From NCBI GenBank assembly GCA_964494475.1, contig CAZBRS010000020.1, positions 1-64,000 on the forward strand: 64,000 bases of DNA, given 5' to 3'. This document shows positions 17,509 through 27,301 of the stretch, one piece after another. The DNA is from CAZBRS01 sp964494475 (GTDB taxonomy: Bacteria > Myxococcota_A > UBA9042 > CAZBRS01). Within the stretch, counting starts at the first letter, position 1, and every line of letters starts with the position of its first letter. A model generated the notes under the pieces. It was not told where the DNA came from, ran no database searches, and saw only the letters and a list, made by a program, of their open reading frames with translations. Both the position numbers and the translations under genes were made by a program.

Positions 17509-19146
17509 TCAGGAGGTGGGGAAGTGCGGCCGCGCCAGCGCCGCGCGGGTCGTGGGCGGCGCCTTCTTGAGCCCGCGGATGGCGTAGACCGGCTCGAGGT
17601 GGCCCGACTCGCGGACCCGGATGGGGGGCAGGGGAGTGGCGTCGACCAGGTCGCGTACGCTCTTCCAGGCGCGCTCGCTGGCGGTGACCGAGTTGCCCTT
17701 CTGAAGCCCGGCCAAGCGCACGGCGAGCACCACCGTGCTCTCGGCCAGGATCGCGGGGAGGCCCTCGGCTTCGTCGCGCGTCCGGAAGACCCGCCCGACC
17801 GCGACCCCCACGCCCAGCGAGAAGCCCACGCGAGCGCGGGGTGCGTGCTCGCCCCCCAGGCCCGTCCACAGCCCCCGCACCTGACGGATGACGACGGCCG
17901 TGTCGAGCGGCGCCTCCCAGCCGTAGACCAGCCGAATCTCGGCGCCCGTGTCGCTGACCAGCAGCGCGCCCGTCTCGATGGCGCGGTCCTTCCAGGCCTC
18001 GAACACGCTCTCGAGGTCGGATCGCACCCGCGCGGGGTCGGGCGAGACCACCTGGACGACCACCAGCGCCACTTCGGGAGCCAACAGCTCGGGGTGGGCG
18101 GTCAACCGCGCGGCTTCGTGGTCGGCCGCCGGTTCGGCGCGACGCAGCGCGGCAGCGGCCTCGCGCTCCTCGAGCTCGCGGAGGTCTTTCTCGGAGAGCT
18201 CACGGGCCGGCAGCGGCACCGGGCGAACGACCAGGTGCTCCTCGAGGAACTGCAGGGCCTCGAGCGCGGACTGGAATCGCTTCTCGTGGCCCTTGGCCAG
18301 CATGTGCGACAGGAACCACTGGAAGCGCCCGCGGAACGCCGGGGCGCAGACCGCCAGCAGCCGCTCGAAGGGGAAGGGCTCGTGGAGTTGCTTCGAGAGG
18401 ATGGCCTCGGGGGTGGGCCCGTCGACGACGGTCTGGCCCAGCAACGCCTCGGCCAGGATGAGCCCCACGGCGTACAGGTCGGTGGCGGCCAGGGCGCGGC
18501 GATCGAGGATCCACTCGGGGGCCATGTAGCTGGGGGTGCCCATGAAGGGCGTGCCCTCGGGCAGTTGTTCGCCCAGGCGCAGGGCGTTCCCGAAGTCGAA
18601 CAGCTGCAACCGCTCGCCCACCAGCATGAGGTTCTCGGGCTTCAGGTCGAGGTGCGCGATGCCCTCGAGGTGGACCGCGTGCAGCGTGTTCAGGAGCGCG
18701 CGGGCCAGGTTGACGACGACGTCGAACTCGAGGTGCCCCCGCTGCTTGATGGCGCGATCGAGGCGCTGACCGTCGACGAGCTCCATGGCCAGGAAGAAGT
18801 GACCCTCCTGGGACAGGCCGAAGTCGCGGATGGGCAGCACGCCGAGGTGCTGGATGCGGCGGTTGAAGATGGCCTCGTCGAAGAAGTGCCGGACCAGCCA
18901 GGGCTCGCTGACCAGCTCGGGGCGGAGCACCTTGACCGCCGCCGCGACGTCGTCGAAGGCGTCGCGCGCCGCGAACACCACGCTGGTGCCACCCTCGGAG
19001 ACGCGCTCGTCGATGCGGTAGCGCCCGTCGAGCACCAGGCCGAGGGCGGGCTCGGTCATGGGCACTGCCTGCAGGGGCTGCCCGTCGCGCGGGCAGACCG
19101 CGAGCGCGGCCTCGACGTGGCGGCGGCACACCGGACAGAAGACCAC
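17509..19146 (-). CDS. Ser/Thr protein kinase with N-terminal Cys motif and C-terminal cyclase-like domain
   Basis: In this 545-residue protein, residues 4-22 form a CPxC...CPRDG zinc-type motif. The kinase domain (about 40-320) has a Gly loop SEGGTSVVF, catalytic Lys72, Glu91, a catalytic loop HLDLKPEN (Asp167, Asn172) and DFG (184-186). The Arg of HRD is replaced by Leu, so it is a non-RD kinase. From about 355 to 525 the sequence follows a class III nucleotidyl cyclase pattern: GALLVSDTGAEIRLVYGW, RVGFSLGVGVAVGRV, then VVLAVRLAGLQ. Metal-binding Asp positions are not clear, so this half is probably degenerate and sensory. No transmembrane helix is visible. GTG start with GAGG upstream; it leads the M6 protease gene. 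Confidence 0.88.
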   Translation of the reverse strand: MVFCPVCRRHVEAALAVCPRDGQPLQAVPMTEPALGLVLDGRYRIDERVSEGGTSVVFAARDAFDDVAAAVKVLRPELVSEPWLVRHFFDEAIFNRRIQHLGVLPIRDFGLSQEGHFFLAMELVDGQRLDRAIKQRGHLEFDVVVNLARALLNTLHAVHLEGIAHLDLKPENLMLVGERLQLFDFGNALRLGEQLPEGTPFMGTPSYMAPEWILDRRALAATDLYAVGLILAEALLGQTVVDGPTPEAILSKQLHEPFPFERLLAVCAPAFRGRFQWFLSHMLAKGHEKRFQSALEALQFLEEHLVVRPVPLPARELSEKDLRELEEREAAAALRRAEPAADHEAARLTAHPELLAPEVALVVVQVVSPDPARVRSDLESVFEAWKDRAIETGALLVSDTGAEIRLVYGWEAPLDTAVVIRQVRGLWTGLGGEHAPRARVGFSLGVGVAVGRVFRTRDEAEGLPAILAESTVVLAVRLAGLQKGNSVTASERAWKSVRDLVDATPLPPIRVRESGHLEPVYAIRGLKKAPPTTRAALARPHFPTS

Positions 19147-19179
19147 GCGGAACCTCGGGAAAGGGCGTCGGACCGGGGG

Positions 19180-19208
19180 AGTCTACCCGAAGCGGCCGCC
19201 CCCGTCGA
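19180..19208 (-). promoter_or_regulatory. Candidate promoter of the kinase-protease operon
   Basis: On the minus strand, TCGACG (19203-19208) and TAGACT (19180-19185) are 17 bases apart, 34 bases before the kinase GTG. The -35 box is a partial match. Confidence 0.35.
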
Positions 19209-19243
19209 GTCGCAGGAGCGCGATCGTCCGTGCTTTGGGAGGG

Positions 19244-19271
19244 TTGCACGGAGGCGCGCCGGGTGTATGCT
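19244..19271 (+). promoter_or_regulatory. Predicted promoter of the SDR gene
   Basis: TTGCAC (19244-19249) and TATGCT (19266-19271) are 16 bases apart, 43 bases before the SDR start, in the divergent region shared with the kinase gene. Confidence 0.5.
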
Positions 19272-19314
19272 CGGAGCATCGCGGGAGCACACGGTTCAGA
19301 GAGGGAGGGACGGC

Positions 19315-20151
19315 ATGGGACGAGACGAGCGCGTCGTGCTGATCACGGGCTGCTCCACGGGCATCGGGCGCGAGCTGGTGCGCGAGTTCGCGGGGCACGG
19401 GTGCCGCGTGGTGGCCACCGCGCGCAAGCCCGGGGTGCTGGCCGACCTGGCGAGCGAGCGGGTGCGCGCGCTGGCGCTCGACGTGACCGACGCGGCGTCG
19501 ATCGCGGCCGCCGTGGCCGACGTCCTGGCCGCCGAGGGGCGAATCGACGTGCTCGTGAACAACGCGGGCTACGGGCAGTTCGGGCCCATCGTCGAGCTGG
19601 CGCCGGGCGACCTGCGACGCCAGTTCGAGACCAACGTGGTGGGGGCTCTGGCCATGGCGCAGGCCGTCGCGCCCTCGATGATCGCGCGGCGGAGCGGCCT
19701 CATCGTGAACGTGGGCAGCGTGTCGGGGCTCGTGACCACACCCTTCTCGGGGGCCTACGGCGCCTCCAAGGCGGCCCTCCACGCGATCTCCGACGCCCTG
19801 CGGCTCGAGCTCGGGCCCTTCGGCGTGAAGGTGGTCACGCTGCAGCCGGGGGCCGTTCGCTCGGCGTTCTCCAGCACGGCCACGGCCTCGATCTCGGGCA
19901 TCGATTGGGCTACGTCGCGCTACGCCCCCGTGCGCGCGGCGGTCGAGGCGCGCGCGAGCACGGCCGACCGCACGGGCATGGCCGTGGCCGACTTCGCGCG
20001 CGAGACGGTCGAGGTGCTGCTCCGCCCCGAGCCTCCCCCCGTCGATCGGCGGGGCCCGCAGGCGGCGAAGATGGTGTTCCTCAGCCTGCTGCCCACCGGG
20101 CTGCGCGACAAGAAGCTGCGCGCCCTGTTCGGCCTCGACAAGCTGCGCTAG
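19315..20151 (+). CDS. Short-chain dehydrogenase/reductase (SDR)
   Basis: This 278-residue protein has the classical SDR layout: the nucleotide-binding motif TGCSTGIG (11-18), NNAG in the third strand region, the catalytic YGASK with a Ser in VSGLV upstream, and a PGAVRS segment after the active site. SDRs oxidise or reduce alcohols and carbonyls with NAD(P). The Arg/Lys pattern in VVATARK suggests NADP(H) preference. The start was chosen at the ATG preceded by GAGGGAGG. It is transcribed alone from a divergent promoter region and ends inside the same CTAG as tamB on the other strand. The substrate is unknown. Confidence 0.9.
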   Translation: MGRDERVVLITGCSTGIGRELVREFAGHGCRVVATARKPGVLADLASERVRALALDVTDAASIAAAVADVLAAEGRIDVLVNNAGYGQFGPIVELAPGDLRRQFETNVVGALAMAQAVAPSMIARRSGLIVNVGSVSGLVTTPFSGAYGASKAALHAISDALRLELGPFGVKVVTLQPGAVRSAFSSTATASISGIDWATSRYAPVRAAVEARASTADRTGMAVADFARETVEVLLRPEPPPVDRRGPQAAKMVFLSLLPTGLRDKKLRALFGLDKLR

Positions 20152-23100
20152 AACCTCCACCTGAGCAGCAGATCGAGGCCCCCGCGGCCCGCGTCGCCCA
20201 CGTGGGTCTCGAGCTGCAGGCGGCGGGTCAGGCGGTACTGCACGCGCACTTCGTTCTGGTTCTCGCCCGGCTGGGCGCCCAGGTCGGCCTCGTAGAACAC
20301 GGTCAGGTCGCGCGTGAGGCGCTTGCCCACCGTGATGCGCGCCGTGGCCAGGCCCTGCTCGCCGGCCTCGACGCGGAACACGTCGATGGGCAGGTCGCCG
20401 GTCAAGAGCTGCGCCAGCTGGCCGGTGGCGAGGCCCACGACCATGTTCAGGGTCTGCCGTTCGACGCCCGCCTCCTGGGCGCGCGTCTGGCCGCTGCCGA
20501 TGGGGCTGCCCACCAGCATGGTCGAGATGATGCTGGTCTGGTCCATGGACGGGTCGGACGAGAGCTCGAGGACCGGCTTCGAGGCGGTGCCGGTGACGGC
20601 CAGCCGGATGTTCGAGTCGGCGTTGCTGGATAGCCCCAGCGGCTCGAGGTCGACGTGCGAGATGTCATAGACGGCCGATACGTCGAGGCGCGGGTCGATG
20701 GTGGTGCCGCCCGTGAAGACCACCAGCGACTGGTCGCTGAGCACGAAGCGCTTGCCGTAGAACTCGACGGTGCCCTCGACCACGCTGATCTGGCCTTCGA
20801 TGGAGAGCGGTCCGCCCTGGGCCAGCAGCTTGAGGTCGCCCGCCGGCATGATGTCGACCATGTCGTTCACGATGCGTACGTGGCGCGACGGCAGGTGCAC
20901 CCCGAGATCCAGCACCAGGGCTCCGGCCAACCTGCGAGCCCGCGCACTGGCGCCCACGCTGGCCTCCTCGAGGCCGTCGGCGGTCACGAAGACCACGTCG
21001 TCGGGGACCCCCACGGTCTGCAATTTGCGACCGCCCAGCGCCGGGCTCAGGCGCGCCTCGTCGAACGTCAGGTCGCCGGCCACCACCGGGGCCGCCAGCG
21101 TCCCGCCCAGGCTCGCGCTCCCTGACATGACGGCGCTCGCGTCGTCGCGCCCCAGGATGCGGAAGCGGTCCAGGCGCAGCGCCCCGTTCAACGCGATGTC
21201 GTCGGGCGCGAACGTGGGCACGGCCACCGTCACGGCCAGGTCGAAGGCGCCGCCCTCGGAGCGAAGCTCGAGGGGCTGCAGGCGCAACGCGTCGGGCAGC
21301 ACGTCGATGCGGGCCACCACGCCCTGCTGGTACAGACCCGCCGCCGCCACCGCGAGCTCGTCGAAGTGAAGCTCGGCGAACCCCTGTACGTTGGGCTTGG
21401 CCAGGGTCCCGGTGATGTCGAGGGACACCTCGAGCTCGCCCTGGCTCGAGCCGAACACCTGGGGCAGGAACGACGACAGCCCGCGCAGGTCGAAGGCCGA
21501 CGTGCGCGCGGTGGCGTTGAGGGGCACCTGGTCGAGGGGCGGGCCGCTCCCGTCGATCACGGCCACCAGGTCGAGGGGAGCCTTGGCCTCCACGGTCAAC
21601 GCGTTGACGCGGCGGCGTTGCTGGAAGCCCAGGGTGACGCGCGCGTCGCCCGGAAGCCAGACGGCGTCGAAGAGGAGTTCGCGCGCGAACGGTTCGGGCG
21701 CCCCCGGCAGGAGCGGCCGATCGCCCCGGGCCCTCGCCCGGGCCGCCAGCGTGGGGCCCTTCTTCGCTGCGATCAGGCTGGCCGAGGCGGCCACCATGCC
21801 GGGCCCGAGCAGCTCGACCAGCAGCTCGCCGACCTCGGGCGCGACCTCGGCCACGCGCTGGAAGGGGAACCCCGGCACGTCGACGTCGAGGCGCAGGCCG
21901 TCGGACAGCAGCAGCGCGCCCGGGCCGGCGGTCGATAGCAGGTTGACCAGGTCGGGCACCGTCAGATCGAGGGTCGCGAGCGTGCGCTCGGCCTCGAAGG
22001 CGCGCAGGCCCAGCTTCACGAGCGGCCCCTCGGTGGTGAGCGACAGGTCGAGGTCGGCCACCAGATCGCCGACCTGCAGCTTGCGGACGGCCAGGGCCCC
22101 GGCCGCGGCCGGCGCGGCCAGCGTGCCGCTGACGCGGACCTCGCCGGCCACGGTCGTCTCCTCGAGATCGGGGAACCGTGCGGCCAGGAAGGGCAGGGTG
22201 CCGAGGCGCACCTCCTTCAGGACCAACGCGATCGAACAGGGCGTGTCGGAGAGGCGTCGGAGGGCCTCGATCGACGACAGCGAGGCCAGGGTCGCGACGT
22301 TGAGCGGCAGGTCGGCTTCGAGCCGGATGGGGATGGTGTGGGCGTGCGCGAGCTGCAGGTTCAGCACCGTGGACGCCTCTTGAAGGACCAGCGCCGCGTC
22401 GACGTCGACGCCGTCGAGCCCCCCGAGCGTCAGCGCCGCGACCCGCAGGCCAACCACCGCCAGCGGGCGTTGCAAGGGGCCGTCGACCTGCAGCGCTCCG
22501 TTGAGCGTGCCCTGCAGCGGGCTGCCCTGGACCGACACCCCGAGCAGCCCGAGATCGAGGTCGGCGGCGTCGGCGCGGACGCGGACCTCGGCGTCGGACG
22601 GCAGGTGCAGGCGCAGGTGGTCGCGCTCGAGGTTGAGGGTGGCGGGGGCCTCGACCTGGAACGAGACGCGCGCCTTGGGCGCCCAGGTGGCGCTTCCCCT
22701 GGCCGAGACGCGGCCCGCGGTCAACGTGCCCTCGAGGCTGGCGCTCGCGTCGTGAACGGGGCCGAGTCGGCCGCCGCTCACCTTCAGCGCTGCCGTTACG
22801 GTCGGGCTGGCGGGGGTCCCCGCCACCCGCACCGAGCCATCGACGAGGCCCTGCACGTCCTGGGGCAACGCCTGGCCCGAGACGCGCTCGACGAAGCGCA
22901 GCCAGCGTCCCACGTCGACGCCCTGCAACGTCACGCGACCGTCGACGGCGTGAGCCAAGGGCAGGTAGTCGCCGGTCACGTCGAGCGTCGAGGGGGCCAG
23001 GTCGCCGATTCCCTTCAAGGCCAGGCCCGCGACGCGCAGGTCGCCGTTACCGGCCAATTCGACCGTAGCGCCCGGGGACGCCTCGAGGCCGGTGATGCCG

Positions 23101-25283
23101 TCGTTGACGCGCAGCGCCTCGAGGGTCGTGATCAGGCGCTTGGAGCGGAGCGAGAGGCCGACGACGGCCAGCCGCGTGTCGAAGCGCAGCGGGCCCCGCT
23201 CGGCGCTGAGCGCCAGCCGCGACACGCCCGCCGCGTCGCGTGAGACCGAGACCGCTGCGGTGTGCAGCTCGAACGTGCCGGCGCGGAGCCCGGCCACGGC
23301 CAGCGCGGCCTCGCCGGTGAGCTCGAGCGCCGCGGGTTCGAACAGCACGTCGGCGCGGGCGGCCGCGCTCTCGAGCGAGATCAGGCCTGGCAACGTGAGC
23401 CCGCGCAGCGTGAGCGGACCCCGCAGGTGGACGCGGCGACCCTCGGGGCTCACGTCGAGGCGGGCCTCGGTCCGGGCCAGCGTGGCCTCGGGCAGCGTGA
23501 GCCCGCGCGCCGCCAGCGTCGCGTAGCCCTCCAGCTTGTCGAACGCCGGCGCGGGCTCGGCGGGCATGCGCGCGTCGAGCGTGAGCGACGCCTCGTCGAG
23601 GCGGCGGTGACCGGGCAGCGCCACGCCCGTCGCGGTCACGCTGGCGCGCAGCCGGGCATCGGACGTGCCGCGTGGCCGCGTGAGGTGCAGGTCGATCCGA
23701 GACCGGCCCAGGGTTGCACCCTCGCCCGCGCCGTGCGCCACGTCGAGCTGCAGGCGCCCCGTGGGTGACCCGCTGCCGGGCCAGCGCGCGTACCCGCCCA
23801 ACCGCACGTCGGCCGTCGCGGCGAACGGCGCCAGGGGAGCGTGTACGCCCACTCCCGTGCCGACCAGCGCCACGTCGGCCACCGCGTTCGCGATACCGCC
23901 GGGTCCCAGCGCGGCGGTCAGGGCGACGTGCGCCGTGTCGACCCGGCCGCGGAGCCCGTCGAGCCCGAGCCTGCGACCCCACGCCCCGAGCTCGAGCCCT
24001 TCGGCGTCGAGCACCAGCGTGGCGGCAGCCGGGGGCAGGGCGCCCTGGGCCTCGACGCGCAGGTGCTCGCCCGCGGCGCCGGCCACGGTGACGAGGCCGT
24101 CGAGGACCCCGCGGAGCGCCGACGCTTTCACCGACAGGGATCCCAGCGGCTCGTCGTGGACGGTCACCTGCGACACGTCGAGCTCCAGCAGCGCGAACCC
24201 CTGCTCGAGGGGGTTGCCTTCGCCCATGGACCACGCCGTGAACGCCCCCTCCAGGCCCGCCGGCGTGACGCTCGTGAGAGCGGAGGGGGCGACGTGCGGC
24301 GATCGCAGCGTAAACGTCCACGCCGGCGCGGCCCCCGAGAGGTCGGCGCGGCCGTCGAGGGTGAGGTCGCCGGCCGCGGTGCGGGCCGAGACGCCCAACT
24401 CCAGGTTCGAGAGCGTACCCCGGGCCGTGCCCGCCAGGCTGACGACGCCGGCGATCGGAAGCCCGAGCGCCGCGGGATCGGCCGCCAGGTCGTCGAGCGT
24501 CACGTCGATCCGCAGGGGCGCCAGGTCGACGGCGCCGTGCAGCGCCAGCCGGGTCGCTCCGGCGTCGAGCGAGAGGGCCGCGACGGTCAGGCTGTCCGAC
24601 GTCATGGTCCCGTGCGTCGTCAGGACCGCGGCGCCGAGCGGCAGGCCCACGGGTGTGGCCTCGAGCCGCACGTCGCTCCACGTCACGGCCTCGCCGATCG
24701 ACACCCGGGCGTCGAGGCCCATCCCGTCGAATCCCGGCGACGACGGCGTGGGGTCGAAGCGCAGCGTGCCGTCACGGAGTTGGAGCGCGCCGATCTCGAG
24801 GTCCACGGGGCTGAGGCCCGCCGATGGATCGGCCGCCCGGGTCGAGGGCTCCCGCGCTTCGAAAGCGCGCGCGAACGTCGGTCGGCCGCAGGCGTCGGTC
24901 AGCAGCACCTTCGGCCGGGAGATGGCGACGCGCTCCAGCACCAGCCTCCCCGTGAGCAGCGCCGAAGGGGTCAGCGCGAGCTCGAGCCGATCGGCCGCCA
25001 GGGCCTCGACGCCTTCGGGCGTCACCACGCGCACGCCGTCGAGCGCCACGCGCCACGGCAACTCGAGGGTCAGCCCCGACGCCTCGACGCGTCCGCGCAC
25101 CGTGGAGTTCAACGCTGCGAGTGCGCGCGCACGCACGCTGTCAGCCACCATGGGCAGACGCAACGCCAGCAGCAGGAGCGACGGGACGAGGAGCGTCAGC
25201 AGCGCGAGCGCCACCGCCGCGCGTCCGGTCCAGCGTGCACCGCGTGCCCAGGCCGGGCGCCTCTTCGGCGTTTCGCGGGCCAT
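20148..25283 (-). CDS. tamB: Translocation and assembly module protein TamB (DUF490)
   Basis: This 1711-residue protein has an N-terminal membrane helix (about residues 18-40) and a long beta-rich body with many degenerate repeats. It ends in the conserved TamB C-terminal domain: a SIEGQISVVEGTVEFYGKRF segment and terminal LLRWRF. TamB is an inner-membrane-anchored periplasm-spanning protein of the AsmA/VPS13-like bridge family, working with TamA in outer-membrane protein assembly and/or phospholipid transport. The length exceeds E. coli TamB (about 1260). Its ATG overlaps the tamA stop as TGATG, so the two are coupled. It is convergent with the SDR gene. Confidence 0.9.
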   Translation of the reverse strand: MARETPKRRPAWARGARWTGRAAVALALLTLLVPSLLLLALRLPMVADSVRARALAALNSTVRGRVEASGLTLELPWRVALDGVRVVTPEGVEALAADRLELALTPSALLTGRLVLERVAISRPKVLLTDACGRPTFARAFEAREPSTRAADPSAGLSPVDLEIGALQLRDGTLRFDPTPSSPGFDGMGLDARVSIGEAVTWSDVRLEATPVGLPLGAAVLTTHGTMTSDSLTVAALSLDAGATRLALHGAVDLAPLRIDVTLDDLAADPAALGLPIAGVVSLAGTARGTLSNLELGVSARTAAGDLTLDGRADLSGAAPAWTFTLRSPHVAPSALTSVTPAGLEGAFTAWSMGEGNPLEQGFALLELDVSQVTVHDEPLGSLSVKASALRGVLDGLVTVAGAAGEHLRVEAQGALPPAAATLVLDAEGLELGAWGRRLGLDGLRGRVDTAHVALTAALGPGGIANAVADVALVGTGVGVHAPLAPFAATADVRLGGYARWPGSGSPTGRLQLDVAHGAGEGATLGRSRIDLHLTRPRGTSDARLRASVTATGVALPGHRRLDEASLTLDARMPAEPAPAFDKLEGYATLAARGLTLPEATLARTEARLDVSPEGRRVHLRGPLTLRGLTLPGLISLESAAARADVLFEPAALELTGEAALAVAGLRAGTFELHTAAVSVSRDAAGVSRLALSAERGPLRFDTRLAVVGLSLRSKRLITTLEALRVNDGITGLEASPGATVELAGNGDLRVAGLALKGIGDLAPSTLDVTGDYLPLAHAVDGRVTLQGVDVGRWLRFVERVSGQALPQDVQGLVDGSVRVAGTPASPTVTAALKVSGGRLGPVHDASASLEGTLTAGRVSARGSATWAPKARVSFQVEAPATLNLERDHLRLHLPSDAEVRVRADAADLDLGLLGVSVQGSPLQGTLNGALQVDGPLQRPLAVVGLRVAALTLGGLDGVDVDAALVLQEASTVLNLQLAHAHTIPIRLEADLPLNVATLASLSSIEALRRLSDTPCSIALVLKEVRLGTLPFLAARFPDLEETTVAGEVRVSGTLAAPAAAGALAVRKLQVGDLVADLDLSLTTEGPLVKLGLRAFEAERTLATLDLTVPDLVNLLSTAGPGALLLSDGLRLDVDVPGFPFQRVAEVAPEVGELLVELLGPGMVAASASLIAAKKGPTLAARARARGDRPLLPGAPEPFARELLFDAVWLPGDARVTLGFQQRRRVNALTVEAKAPLDLVAVIDGSGPPLDQVPLNATARTSAFDLRGLSSFLPQVFGSSQGELEVSLDITGTLAKPNVQGFAELHFDELAVAAAGLYQQGVVARIDVLPDALRLQPLELRSEGGAFDLAVTVAVPTFAPDDIALNGALRLDRFRILGRDDASAVMSGSASLGGTLAAPVVAGDLTFDEARLSPALGGRKLQTVGVPDDVVFVTADGLEEASVGASARARRLAGALVLDLGVHLPSRHVRIVNDMVDIMPAGDLKLLAQGGPLSIEGQISVVEGTVEFYGKRFVLSDQSLVVFTGGTTIDPRLDVSAVYDISHVDLEPLGLSSNADSNIRLAVTGTASKPVLELSSDPSMDQTSIISTMLVGSPIGSGQTRAQEAGVERQTLNMVVGLATGQLAQLLTGDLPIDVFRVEAGEQGLATARITVGKRLTRDLTVFYEADLGAQPGENQNEVRVQYRLTRRLQLETHVGDAGRGGLDLLLRWRF

Positions 25284-27301
25284 CAGAAGGCCTGCCCGAT
25301 GCTCAGGTGGAACGTCCACGCGCCCACCTTGGGCGGCGTGACCAGCCACGCCACGTCGAGCCGCAAGGGTCCGAAGGGCGTGTAATAGCGCAGACCCGGT
25401 CCCACGGCCACGTTCAGATCGGCCAGATCGACGTCCTCCTTCGAAAGCCAGAGCTCGCCCGCGTCGACGAAGGCCGTGGCCCCGAAGTTGGCCGGCAGGT
25501 GCCAGCGCAGCTCGGCGCTGGCCTGGGCCATCACGTTGCCGCCGATGAACACCTTGCTGCCGTCGCAGGGCCGATCGTCGGTCGCCGACGTGGTGCTTCC
25601 ATCGGCGGCCTGGCACAGGTAGGGCCCCATGCGCCCCTCGCTGAAGCCGCGGTGGGTCGTCGGCCCTCCGCCCAGGAAGCGCGCGGGCAGGGGAGTCTCG
25701 CTGCCCAGCGCGTTGAACGTCTGCCCCCAGGAAGCGCGCAGCGCGATGGTGAGTCCCCTCCACGGCGTGTAGAACCCGCGGAGGTCGACCAACAGGCGCG
25801 TGTAGTGGAAGTCGCTGCCGATGGCCTCGAAGGACTCGTTGAGGCGCACCGACGCGAGCACGCCGCGACGCGGGTCGTAGACCACGTCGCGCAGATCGAG
25901 CAGCACGAGCTGCTCGAGCGAGGTGAGCAGGTACTCGGGTCGGAACGACAGGCCGACCGTGTCGGCCATGGGCAGGCTCAGCGAGCCGACGTAGTCGAAG
26001 TAGCTGTAGTACAGCACGTTGAACGCCACGCGCAGGGTCAGGCGGTTCCAGAACATGCGCGACAACGCCGGCGTGGCCAGCACCTTGTGGCTGCGGTAGC
26101 CGTACTGGACACCCCGCTCGTAGGCCAGGCGGGTCGACAGCTCGAGGTACTCCTCGAGGAACGACGGCTGGGTCAGGTTCACCCCGGCGCGCGCGCCGAA
26201 GGCGTAGCTGGCGTCGCGCCTCCACAGGTTCGGCAGGGCCACCAGCGCGGGCCGCACCTCGGTGTCGAGGTAGCGCAGGCCCCCCAGGAAGTCGCGGTTC
26301 TCGTAGCCCGCGCGGCCGTAGACCTCGTTGCGCGTGCTCTCGATGCCCGAACCCACGCCGGCCGTCAGCGTGTGGATCGGCATCTCCTGCACGCCCACCT
26401 CGACGACCACGTCCCGGTCCCACTGGATCGAGCTGATGGCCTCGAACGTGGGCTCGCGTCCCGCCAGCTTCTCGTCGAGCGAGGGTCGCCGCGCGCGCGC
26501 GACCACGCCGAAGAAGGCGCGCAGGGCATAGATGTTCTCTTCGGTCGTGCGCAGGCGCGAGGGCAGCAGGGGCTCTCCGTCCACCAGGTCGATGCGGCGG
26601 CGAATGCGCGCCTCCGAGATACGCTGGTGGCCCGTCACGCGCACTTCGGCGATGCGAGCCAGGGGGCCGGGCGCCACCTGCAGCTGCACCGTGACCTCGC
26701 GCGTCGAGCGCACCACGAACACGTCGCCCACGACCTCGGCGTAGAGGAAGCCTGCGTCCAGCAGCGCCTGCCGCAGGGCCTCGCGCCCCAGGACGTAGTC
26801 GGCGTCGCTCCACACCGCGCCCACGGTCAGCCCCACGAGCTTGGGAGTCTTCAGGGTCAGCGCCACCAGGCGAGCGCGCGCCTCCGCATCGTCACCCGCC
26901 GAGGCCGTGAAGTCGGGCACGCGCACCTCTTTGACCCGCACGGGTTGGCCCTCGCGCACGCGAAAGCGGACGCGTACCTTGTCTTCGCCGAGCTCCTCGA
27001 CGACGTATTCGCGCACGCGCGCTTCGAAGTAGCCTTTGGTTGCGTAGATCGACTCGATGCGCCGCGCGTCGGTGGGCAGGGACGACCGGTTCAGCAGGGG
27101 CTTCTCGCCTGTGGTCGTCCAGTTGTCAGGGCGCGCGGCGAGACCCTCGACGAGGGTGGCGTCGGACAGGGCCCGGTTGCCCTCGATGGCCACGTCGACC
27201 ACCATCTTGCGGCCTTCGGGCGGATCGAGCTCTCCCAGCCGGATCGCGCCGCACCCCGCGACCAGCACTGTCGCCAGCAGCAGGGGGGCGGCGCTTCTCA
27301 A
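25283..27301 (-). CDS. tamA: TamA-like Omp85 outer-membrane protein with a lipoprotein signal (TamL-like)
   Basis: This is a 672-residue protein when read from TTG 27301, which overlaps the corA stop (TTGA). It is the only nearby start giving a signal sequence: MRSAAPLLLATVLVAGC, with a good lipobox (VAGC, Cys17). POTRA-type domains follow (VVDVAIEGNRALSDATL, FRVREGQPVRVKEVRV, PLARIAEVRVTGHQRISEARI), then a 16-strand-type Omp85 barrel with RFLGGGPTTHRGF (the RGF motif) and a C-terminal F. TamA pairs with TamB, encoded immediately downstream. A lipidated TamA is known in Bacteroidetes as TamL; finding the lipobox here is unusual. The TTG start is inferred. Confidence 0.85.
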   Translation of the reverse strand: MRSAAPLLLATVLVAGCGAIRLGELDPPEGRKMVVDVAIEGNRALSDATLVEGLAARPDNWTTTGEKPLLNRSSLPTDARRIESIYATKGYFEARVREYVVEELGEDKVRVRFRVREGQPVRVKEVRVPDFTASAGDDAEARARLVALTLKTPKLVGLTVGAVWSDADYVLGREALRQALLDAGFLYAEVVGDVFVVRSTREVTVQLQVAPGPLARIAEVRVTGHQRISEARIRRRIDLVDGEPLLPSRLRTTEENIYALRAFFGVVARARRPSLDEKLAGREPTFEAISSIQWDRDVVVEVGVQEMPIHTLTAGVGSGIESTRNEVYGRAGYENRDFLGGLRYLDTEVRPALVALPNLWRRDASYAFGARAGVNLTQPSFLEEYLELSTRLAYERGVQYGYRSHKVLATPALSRMFWNRLTLRVAFNVLYYSYFDYVGSLSLPMADTVGLSFRPEYLLTSLEQLVLLDLRDVVYDPRRGVLASVRLNESFEAIGSDFHYTRLLVDLRGFYTPWRGLTIALRASWGQTFNALGSETPLPARFLGGGPTTHRGFSEGRMGPYLCQAADGSTTSATDDRPCDGSKVFIGGNVMAQASAELRWHLPANFGATAFVDAGELWLSKEDVDLADLNVAVGPGLRYYTPFGPLRLDVAWLVTPPKVGAWTFHLSIGQAF

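Noticed and set aside
13222..20151. Plus-strand open frame of over 2300 codons antisense to the M6 protease and kinase genes
   Set aside because: High GC removes stop codons. The translation is low-complexity Gly/Arg/Ala/Val with no domain, except its last 278 codons, which are the real SDR gene.
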